A stretch of 39,969 bases of DNA from an uncultured Clostridia bacterium (lineage in GTDB: Bacteria; Bacillota; Clostridia; UBA1381): contig CANQIP010000013.1 in assembly GCA_947623955.1 (NCBI GenBank), positions 1 through 39,969 of the forward strand, read 5' to 3'. A program made the translations under genes and the position numbers. Within the stretch, counting starts at the first letter, position 1. Every line of letters begins with the position of its first letter. Shown here piece by piece: positions 33,778 through 39,969 of this stretch. The notes beneath the pieces were generated by a model. It saw nothing but the letters and a program-made list of their open reading frames with translations, searched no databases and was not told the DNA's origin.

Positions 33778-35127
33778 ATGGCTGACGAAAACATACTCGG
33801 TAAAGCCCCCGTAACAGGACTTTTGTTCCGCCTCGCCGTGCCGACGGTGCTGGCGCAGCTTGTGAATTTGCTCTACAGCGTGGTTGACAGAATTTACGTC
33901 GGACATATCCCCGAAACGGGCTCGCTCGCGCTTGCGGGAATGGGCGTTACGTTCCCGATCGTAATGCTTATATCCGCGTTCGCAATGCTCGCCGGGGCGG
34001 GCGGCGCGCCGAGAGCCGCTATCGCGATGGGTGAGGGCGACAACGAAAGAGCCGAGAAAATTCTCGGCAACTGCACCATGCTCCTTATAATATTTTCGGT
34101 GGTACTGTCGGCGTTCTTTTTGCTTACGAAGGATAAAATACTCCTGCTGTTCGGCGCGAGCGAAAGCACCCTTCCGTACGCGTCGGATTATGTGGGGATT
34201 TATCTTCTCGGAACGGTGTTTGTGCAGCTTGTTCTGGGTCTTAATATGTTCATCACGAACCAGGGCTTTACGAAAATCAGCATGGCGACGGTTTGTATCG
34301 GCGCGGTGATAAATATAATCCTCGACCCGATTTTCATTTACGCGTTACATATGGGTGTCAAAGGCGCGGCGCTCGCGACGATAATAGCGCAGGCGGTGTC
34401 GTGCGTGTGGGTCGTTAAATTCCTGATCGGTAAAAAGACGATACTTAAAATACGGCTCAAAAACTTAAAACTTAGCAGCGCGGTAGTGCTGTCGGTGCTG
34501 TCTCTCGGTATTTCGCCGTTTGTGATGAACGCGACGGAGTGCCTTATACAGCTTACCTTTAACAACGGAATGTTAAAATACGGCAGCGACCTGTATGTCG
34601 CGCTTATGTCGGTGCTGTTCAGTCTGACGCAGCTTATCTGGATGCCGATGCAGGGCTTTTCGCAGGGTGCGCAGCCAATCATAAGCTACAACTTCGGCGC
34701 GAAGAATATGGACAGAGTTAAAAAGGCGTTCAAGGTTCTGTTTGTGACGAGCGTAATATTTTCGGTCGCGGTAATCGGCGTGATCGAGGCGTTCCCCGAT
34801 TTATTCATGCGAATGTTCACAAGCGACGCGGAGCTTATACATATAGGACGTAACGGCGTTCGCGTATTTTTGGCGGGCATGACGATAATGGGCGCGCAGA
34901 GCGCGTGCCAGCAGACGTTTCTTGCGCTCGGTGAGGCGAAAATATCAATGTTTCTGGCGTGCCTTAGAAAAATAATTCTGCTTTTCCCACTCGCGCTGAT
35001 ACTGCCGAAAATCGGCGGCATGGGCGTGTGGGGACTGCTTTTGGCTGAACCCGTAAGCGACGTTGTAGCGGCTTGCACAACCACGGTCATGTTTGCGTTC
35101 AGAAGTAAACGCATACTGCGTGAATAA
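33778..35127 (+). CDS. MATE family efflux transporter
   Basis: The 449-residue protein has about twelve membrane helices in two similar halves and the MATE features GLLFRLAVPTVLAQLVNLLYSVVDRIYVG at the N-terminus, MLAGAGGAPRAAIAMGEGD, and WMPMQGFSQGAQPIISYNFG at the start of the second half. MATE carriers expel cationic drugs or metabolites using Na+ or H+. The substrate is not predictable here. It probably shares the pcrA transcript. The next promoter, for leuC, lies 18 bases after the stop with no clear terminator between them. Confidence 0.93.
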   Translation: MADENILGKAPVTGLLFRLAVPTVLAQLVNLLYSVVDRIYVGHIPETGSLALAGMGVTFPIVMLISAFAMLAGAGGAPRAAIAMGEGDNERAEKILGNCTMLLIIFSVVLSAFFLLTKDKILLLFGASESTLPYASDYVGIYLLGTVFVQLVLGLNMFITNQGFTKISMATVCIGAVINIILDPIFIYALHMGVKGAALATIIAQAVSCVWVVKFLIGKKTILKIRLKNLKLSSAVVLSVLSLGISPFVMNATECLIQLTFNNGMLKYGSDLYVALMSVLFSLTQLIWMPMQGFSQGAQPIISYNFGAKNMDRVKKAFKVLFVTSVIFSVAVIGVIEAFPDLFMRMFTSDAELIHIGRNGVRVFLAGMTIMGAQSACQQTFLALGEAKISMFLACLRKIILLFPLALILPKIGGMGVWGLLLAEPVSDVVAACTTTVMFAFRSKRILRE

Positions 35128-35144
35128 AAAATACCGAAAACGTA

Positions 35145-35173
35145 TTGCAAGATTTAAAAAAAAGTGATAAAAT
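35145..35173 (+). promoter_or_regulatory. Sigma-A promoter of the leu operon
   Basis: TTGCAA (35145-35150), 17 bases, TAAAAT (35168-35173) with extended -10 TGA. The transcript would start near 35180, leaving about 26 bases before leuC, which excludes a leucine T-box or leader-peptide attenuator at this site. Confidence 0.85.
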
Positions 35174-35205
35174 AATAACAATTAAAACATAGAGGTGATT
35201 TTTAC

Positions 35206-36465
35206 ATGGGAATGACAATGACGCAGAAAATTCTCGCTGCTGCCGCGGGTCAGCCCTCGGTTAAAGCGGGAGATTTGATTATGGCTGATTTGAATTTGGT
35301 TCTGGGCAACGACATAACGTCGCCGGTAGCTATCAACGAGCTTGATAAGATTGGCGGCGGCGTGTTTGACAAGGCGAAAATTGCGCTCGTACCCGACCAT
35401 TTCACGCCGAACAAGGATATTAAATCGGCGCAGCAGGCGCTGAAGGTACGCAAATTCGCAAACGAGAACGACATCGTAAACTACTTCGAGGTAGGAGAGG
35501 TCGGAATTGAGCATGCACTCCTTCCCGAAAAGGGACTCGTAGTAGCGGGCGATGTTGTGATAGGCGCGGACTCGCACACCTGTACATACGGTGCGCTCGG
35601 CGCGTTCTCGACAGGCGTCGGCTCAACGGATATGGCTGCCGGTATGGCTACGGGCAAGGCGTGGTTCAAAGTTCCCGAGGCGATAAAGTTTAATCTCACG
35701 GGCAAGCTTAACAAGTACGTAAGCGGTAAGGATTTGATTTTGCATATAATCGGCATGATAGGCGTGGACGGCGCACTTTATAAGTCGATGGAGTTTACGG
35801 GCGATGGTATGCATTCGCTCACAATGGACGACCGTTTCACTATCGCGAACATGGCGATTGAGGCGGGAGCGAAGAACGGTATTTTCGAGGTTGACGATCT
35901 CACGGTTGAGTATATGAAGGCTCATTCAGACAGAGAATACAAGGTATTCACAGCCGACGCGGACGCGGAGTATGTGAAGGTCATAGACATAGATTTATCA
36001 AAGGTACCGCACACGGTAGCGTTCCCGCACCTGCCCGAAAACGCGCGTACTCCCGAAAACTGGGGCGACGTCGCGATCGACCAGGTGGTGATAGGCTCGT
36101 GTACAAACGGCAGAATTTCCGATTTGAGACGCGCGGCTGAAATTTTAAAGGGTAAAAAGGTAAAGAAGGGTATACGCGCGATCGTGTTCCCGGCTACTCA
36201 GGCGGTTTATCTTGAGGCATTAAAGGACGGAACTCTCGCAACTCTCGTTGAGGCGGGCTGCGTAATCTCTGCTCCGACCTGCGGACCGTGCCTTGGCGGT
36301 CACATGGGTATCTTGGCCGAGGGCGAGAGATGTGTTTCGACCACGAACAGAAACTTCGTAGGACGTATGGGACACGTCGAGAGCGAGGTATACCTTGCCA
36401 GCCCCGAAGTTGCGGCTGCAAGCGCGGTTACGGGGAAAATAACAGCACCCGAGGAGGTAATGTAA
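35206..36465 (+). CDS. leuC: 3-isopropylmalate dehydratase, large subunit
   Basis: LeuC with LeuD isomerises 2- to 3-isopropylmalate in leucine synthesis. The 419-residue aconitase-family protein belongs to the shorter bacterial/archaeal-type (HacA-like) group. Blocks include [32 protein letters not shown], and the [4Fe-4S] ligands C299 (GSCTNGR), C359 and C362 ([13 protein letters not shown]). AGAGGTGA precedes the ATG; a second in-frame ATG at 35215 is possible but less likely. leuD starts 1 base after the stop. Confidence 0.96.
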   Translation: MGMTMTQKILAAAAGQPSVKAGDLIMADLNLVLGNDITSPVAINELDKIGGGVFDKAKIALVPDHFTPNKDIKSAQQALKVRKFANENDIVNYFEVGEVGIEHALLPEKGLVVAGDVVIGADSHTCTYGALGAFSTGVGSTDMAAGMATGKAWFKVPEAIKFNLTGKLNKYVSGKDLILHIIGMIGVDGALYKSMEFTGDGMHSLTMDDRFTIANMAIEAGAKNGIFEVDDLTVEYMKAHSDREYKVFTADADAEYVKVIDIDLSKVPHTVAFPHLPENARTPENWGDVAIDQVVIGSCTNGRISDLRRAAEILKGKKVKKGIRAIVFPATQAVYLEALKDGTLATLVEAGCVISAPTCGPCLGGHMGILAEGERCVSTTNRNFVGRMGHVESEVYLASPEVAAASAVTGKITAPEEVM

Positions 36466-36466
36466 A

Positions 36467-36958
36467 ATGAAAGCAAACGGAAAAGCCATAAAATACGGCG
36501 ATAATATAGACACCGACGTAATAATCCCCGCGAGATATTTGAACACGACCGACCCCGCGGAACTTGCGTCGCACTGCATGGAGGACATCGACAAGAATTT
36601 TGTAAATAATCACTCCAAAGGCGATATAATGATAGGCGGCGCGAATTTCGGCTGCGGTTCGTCGCGCGAACACGCTCCGATAGCAATCAAGGCAAGCGGT
36701 ATTTCGTGCGTGATAGCAAAGGATTTCGCGAGAATATTTTTTAGGAACTCGATAAATATCGGTCTCCCGATACTTGAATGTGCCGAGGCGTCGGCTGACA
36801 TTGACGCGGGCGACGAGGTGGAAGTAGACTTTGACACCGGCGTTATCACGAACAAGACAAAGAACGCGACATACCAAGCCGCAGCGTTCCCGCCGTTCAT
36901 GCAGGGAATTATCAACGCCGGCGGATTGGTGGAGTATATAAAGAAGAATAACGGTTAA
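36467..36958 (+). CDS. leuD: 3-isopropylmalate dehydratase, small subunit
   Basis: The 163-residue swivel-domain partner of LeuC shows [35 protein letters not shown] and [18 protein letters not shown]. This short form fits the HacB-like/LeuD type that pairs with the 419-residue LeuC. GAGGAGG lies upstream, inside the leuC end. A toxin-antitoxin-like pair lies between it and leuB. Confidence 0.96.
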   Translation: MKANGKAIKYGDNIDTDVIIPARYLNTTDPAELASHCMEDIDKNFVNNHSKGDIMIGGANFGCGSSREHAPIAIKASGISCVIAKDFARIFFRNSINIGLPILECAEASADIDAGDEVEVDFDTGVITNKTKNATYQAAAFPPFMQGIINAGGLVEYIKKNNG

Positions 36959-36975
36959 AGGTAATAGGTGTAGAA

Positions 36976-37305
36976 GTGTCAATGCTGCCATATACTATAA
37001 ATGAATTGAGAACCGCGTGTGAACAAAGGCGTATTATATGGCGCGAACACGCGGCTGATAAGATGCTTGAACGCGGGATATTAAGAAGTGAGGTTATTCG
37101 GTGTGTTATGCAAGGGGAGATAATCGAGGAATACGCGGAAGATTATCCGATACCGAGCTGCCTTATTCTGGGATTTATCAAATATGGCAGACCTATTCAT
37201 GTTGTCTGCAGTATGGATAACGGATATATTTACGTTATTACCGCTTACAAGCCTAATCTTTTAAAATGGGAAAATGATTTCAAAACAAGGAGGAATACGC
37301 TGTGA
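36976..37305 (+). CDS. DUF4258 domain protein (toxin-like member of a putative TA pair)
   Basis: The product has 109 residues from GTG 36976, or 107 from ATG 36982; AGGTG at 36966-36970 does not settle which. The core reads IIWREHAADKMLERGI, SEVIRCVMQGEIIEEYAEDYP, CLILGFIKYGRPIHVVCSM and VITAYKP. This is the DUF4258 pattern (H-A..RM.eRgi; pyPs-LlLg; hvV......i.viTaY.P), thought to share a small RelE/BrnT-like fold. No toxicity has been shown from sequence. It overlaps the zinc-finger gene by 4 bases and is more A/T-rich than leuD and leuB. Confidence 0.8.
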   Translation: MSMLPYTINELRTACEQRRIIWREHAADKMLERGILRSEVIRCVMQGEIIEEYAEDYPIPSCLILGFIKYGRPIHVVCSMDNGYIYVITAYKPNLLKWENDFKTRRNTL

Positions 37306-37526
37306 AATGTGCTGAATGCGGAAAAGAAATGATTATGAAAAACAAAACGTATGTTGCAAATCTTGAAAACTGCGTGATAGTTATAAAAAACGTGCCGGCA
37401 TATATCTGTTCGTGCGGAGAGGCGTATTACTCGGACGATGTTTTTGAACGGCTCGAACAGATTGTATTGACGCTTAAACAGGTTATAAACGACGTTGCCG
37501 TTGTGGATTACACGCAAGCGGCATAA
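37302..37526 (+). CDS. YgiT-type zinc-finger protein (antitoxin-like partner)
   Basis: The 74-residue protein starts at GTG 37302, with AAGGAGG 8 bases upstream. C4-x2-C7 (CAECGK) and a later CSCGE motif with Y-Y-S form the two halves of the zinc knuckle, followed by a helix ([17 protein letters not shown]). This is the YgiT/MqsA N-terminal zinc domain, without the C-terminal helix-turn-helix of full MqsA, so DNA autoregulation is doubtful. DUF4258 with a YgiT-type partner is a known arrangement taken to be a type II toxin-antitoxin system. Confidence 0.82.
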   Translation: MKCAECGKEMIMKNKTYVANLENCVIVIKNVPAYICSCGEAYYSDDVFERLEQIVLTLKQVINDVAVVDYTQAA

Positions 37527-37543
37527 TAGAAAGGAAAATAATC

Positions 37544-38629
37544 ATGGGAGAATACAATATCGCCCTTATTCCGGGCGACGGGATAGGTCCGGAGATTGTC
37601 GCGGCGGCGGTCAATGTGCTTGACGCGGTTTCGGCTAAGTACGGACATAAATTCAATTTTACGGAAGTATACATGGGCGGCTGCGCCATTGATAAATTCG
37701 GTGTGCCGCTGCCGGACGAAACGCTTGAAACATGCAAAAAATCCGACGCGGTTTTGATGGGTTCTATAGGCGGCAATACCACCACCTCGCCGTGGTACAA
37801 ACTTCCGGCAAATCTGCGCCCCGAGGTGGGACTTCTCGGCATACGCAAGGAACTCGGTCTTTTCGCCAATTTAAGACCGTGCTTACTCTATCCGCAGCTC
37901 AGCGGAGCGTGTCCGCTGAAGGAAGAAATAAGCACCAAAGGCTTTGATATGCTTATCATGCGCGAGCTTACCGGCGGACTTTACTTCGGCGCGCGCAAAA
38001 CAGAGGAAATCGACGGCATTATGACCGCAGTTGACACACTGACATATAACGAGAACGAAATCCGCAGAATTGCGGTACAGGCGTTCGAGGTCGCCATGAA
38101 ACGCAGGAAGAAGGTCACAAGCGTCGATAAGGCGAACGTGCTCGACTCGTCTCGCTTATGGAGAAAGATAGTAAACGAGGTTGCAGAGGATTATCCCGAG
38201 GTTGAACTTGAACATATGCTTGTCGACAACTCGGCTATGCAGCTCGTAAAAGACCCCGCGCAGTTCGACGTAATGGTTACGGAAAATATGTTCGGCGATA
38301 TTTTATCCGACGAGGCGTCAATGATAACGGGTTCAATAGGCATGCTGCCTTCGGCGAGCCTTAACGAGACAAAATTAGGCTTATACGAGCCGTCGGGCGG
38401 CAGCGCACCCGACATAGCGGGGCAGGATATAGCCAATCCTATCGCGACAATTCTTTCGGCAGCCATGCTTTTACGCTACTCGCTCGACATGAAGGACGAG
38501 CCGGACGCAATCGAGGCGGCTGTTTCGAAGGTTCTCGACGATGGATACAGAACGGGCGATATAATGTCCGACGGCATGAAGAAGGTCGGCACAAAGGAAA
38601 TGGCGAAACTTATAGCCGAAAGAATATAA
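37544..38629 (+). CDS. leuB: 3-isopropylmalate dehydrogenase
   Basis: LeuB oxidises and decarboxylates 3-isopropylmalate to 2-oxoisocaproate with NAD. The 361-residue protein has [40 protein letters not shown], the [11 protein letters not shown] catalytic helix, [37 protein letters not shown] with the metal-binding aspartates, and [25 protein letters not shown] lies before the ATG. The leu operon order is leuC-leuD-[pair]-leuB; leuA is not in the window. Confidence 0.96.
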   Translation: MGEYNIALIPGDGIGPEIVAAAVNVLDAVSAKYGHKFNFTEVYMGGCAIDKFGVPLPDETLETCKKSDAVLMGSIGGNTTTSPWYKLPANLRPEVGLLGIRKELGLFANLRPCLLYPQLSGACPLKEEISTKGFDMLIMRELTGGLYFGARKTEEIDGIMTAVDTLTYNENEIRRIAVQAFEVAMKRRKKVTSVDKANVLDSSRLWRKIVNEVAEDYPEVELEHMLVDNSAMQLVKDPAQFDVMVTENMFGDILSDEASMITGSIGMLPSASLNETKLGLYEPSGGSAPDIAGQDIANPIATILSAAMLLRYSLDMKDEPDAIEAAVSKVLDDGYRTGDIMSDGMKKVGTKEMAKLIAERI

Positions 38630-38643
38630 ATACAACAGTTAAG

Positions 38644-39951
38644 ATGAGTAATTCATTGATTATTTCTATCAATACGGAGTTATCTGTTTTGATAGAATGT
38701 ATTGCGCTGATTTATTTTTCAAATTCGGTTATGCAATACAGAAATTCGAGGACAAAGAGTAATCTGCTCATAATTGCAGGATATGCGGTTTATGGCGTTA
38801 TATGCGCATTCTATGTTCCCGCTCTGAATATATTGAGCTTTATAATTATAAATTTTATCGTGCTGCATTGGGGCTTTTCCGATTCCGCGAAGGCAACCGC
38901 GCTGCGTGTTATAATCCTGACCGCAATTATGATGTTTTGGGAATTGGTTTTCTCTCTGCTTACCGATACGAAAATCGAGCAAGGCACTTACGGCAACATA
39001 AATCCCGTATTGGATGCGATTATGGTGATTTTCTCCAAAACGATGTATTTTATATCACTCGTAATGCTGAAACGCTTTGCGCCCGGTAGGAGCGGTAAAA
39101 GCACTCCGGAAATGGTATGGCTCATTCCGCTGCCGATATGCAGCTGCCTGTTTTTTATGCTGTTCAATAAGATGTTCGCGCAGGTTGATTACGGTGCGAG
39201 AGCAGTATTTATCGTTCTCGGTATTATGCTTATCGCGACGAATTTTGCCGTATATATTATTTGTGACCGAATTGTTGAAAGAAACGCGAGAATACAATAT
39301 TTACAGGAGATTGAGCATAAAAACGAGATTGATTTTCAGAAATATAATTTGTTAAAAGAAAAGTATGAAGATATGCGTATTATGGCGCACGACTTCAATA
39401 AATACTGCAAAAGCATAGAGGGAATGCTCGGTGAAAATTCCGGCGCGGCTCTTGAAATGATAAGAAGTCTTGAAAGTAAAAATCGTTCTTTACTGCTTGT
39501 GGAATACACGGATAACGATGCGCTCAACGTCCTGCTTACGCAAAAGTCGGAGGAATGTTCGCATAACGGCATTGATTTTCAGATTTATATTCAAGACGTG
39601 AGCCTGTCGTTTATAAACGAAGCCGACACGGTGGCGATATTCGCAAATCTTATGGACAACGCCATTGAAGCGAGCGGCAGATCGACGGCGAAAAAGATAT
39701 TTTTAAGTATCTACGAAATGAACAACGCATTTACCGTTATCCGCCTCGACAACAGCGCGGGCAATGAGCCGATAATCTCGAACGGCGCGCTTATGACGAG
39801 CAAGAGCGATAAAACCTTACACGGTATAGGAATGTCGAGTATTAAAAAGGCGTTAGCCGATTATGACGGAAAAATCCGTTGGAGCTATAACAGCGAAACA
39901 AAAACCTTTAACACGACGGTTTTAATAAATCATCGTAATATGAATGATTAA
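38644..39951 (+). CDS. GHKL-domain sensor histidine kinase (AgrC-like, HPK10 type)
   Basis: The 435-residue membrane kinase has about six hydrophobic helices in residues 8-205, with no other sensor domain. A coiled linker follows (about 210-245), then the phospho-acceptor H249 in IMAHDFNKY, the N box NLMDNAIEA (335-343) and a G box HGIGMSSIKKAL. Such kinases usually sense peptides and pair with a LytTR response regulator. None is seen within the window; a frame starting at 39944 overlaps the stop and runs off the end after eight codons, too short to judge. There is no clear Shine-Dalgarno, and the start is 14 bases after leuB. The gene is visibly A/T-rich. Confidence 0.88.
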   Translation: MSNSLIISINTELSVLIECIALIYFSNSVMQYRNSRTKSNLLIIAGYAVYGVICAFYVPALNILSFIIINFIVLHWGFSDSAKATALRVIILTAIMMFWELVFSLLTDTKIEQGTYGNINPVLDAIMVIFSKTMYFISLVMLKRFAPGRSGKSTPEMVWLIPLPICSCLFFMLFNKMFAQVDYGARAVFIVLGIMLIATNFAVYIICDRIVERNARIQYLQEIEHKNEIDFQKYNLLKEKYEDMRIMAHDFNKYCKSIEGMLGENSGAALEMIRSLESKNRSLLLVEYTDNDALNVLLTQKSEECSHNGIDFQIYIQDVSLSFINEADTVAIFANLMDNAIEASGRSTAKKIFLSIYEMNNAFTVIRLDNSAGNEPIISNGALMTSKSDKTLHGIGMSSIKKALADYDGKIRWSYNSETKTFNTTVLINHRNMND

Positions 39952-39969
39952 AATTGACCAATCCTGCGT

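Noticed and set aside
35174-35205. Leucine T-box or leader peptide before leuC
   Set aside because: Only about 26 bases separate the predicted transcription start from leuC, too little for a T-box, and no specifier or antiterminator elements are seen.

Overview
The window looks like a chromosomal segment of an anaerobic, low-to-mid G+C Firmicute of class Clostridia. The evidence is S-layer homology (SLH) surface proteins, a SpoIVB sporulation protease, a B12-independent glycyl radical diol dehydratase with its radical-SAM activase, an elongator tRNA-Met with encoded CCA, strong Shine-Dalgarno sites and near-consensus sigma-A promoters with 17-base spacers. I cannot place it below class with confidence. 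I see no insertion sequence, prophage, integrase or CRISPR array.

Layout. 1-600: tail of an SLH-type protein, then a tRNA-Met on the minus strand with its own consensus promoter and terminator. 619-2742: a secreted 5'-nucleotidase/cyclic phosphodiesterase, ending at a bidirectional terminator. 2808-8709 (minus): a two-gene operon of a DUF5107/TPR protein and a cytoplasmic glycoside hydrolase family 2 enzyme. 8934-10820: a secreted SLH protein. 10927-14582: a translationally coupled cassette (AI-2E family transporter, BaiN/HI0933-type flavoprotein, five-helix membrane protein, sirtuin). 14718-15130 (minus): a small DUF4926-like gene, a doubtful 33-codon frame and two terminators. 15174-18520 (minus): propanediol/glycerol dehydratase and activase, driven by a TTGAAA-17-TATAAT promoter whose -35 lies inside a perfect 25-base palindrome. 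18697-18894: a small unassigned protein.

19001-22324: queA and tgt (queuosine modification), then a GH105 unsaturated rhamnogalacturonyl hydrolase. 22427-30280: a housekeeping run pyrH-frr-uppS-cdsA-dxr-rseP-ispG-aroQ-pepP, covering pyrimidine nucleotides, ribosome recycling, undecaprenyl lipid, phospholipid, MEP isoprenoids, intramembrane proteolysis and the shikimate pathway. It ends at a strong terminator and converges on spoIVB (minus). 31551-35127: pcrA helicase and a MATE exporter. 35206-38629: leuC-leuD, a DUF4258/YgiT zinc-finger pair resembling a toxin-antitoxin module, then leuB. 38644-39951: a GHKL (AgrC-like) sensor kinase at the window edge.

The catabolic genes could fit together: GH105 releases unsaturated galacturonate from rhamnogalacturonan, rhamnose fermentation yields 1,2-propanediol, and the glycyl radical enzyme can dehydrate that. 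This link is inference, because no rhamnose genes or microcompartment shell genes are present here. The points most worth following are the palindromic operator at the dehydratase promoter, the DUF5107-TPR/GH2 pair, the putative toxin-antitoxin pair inside the leucine operon and the 65-residue orphan protein.
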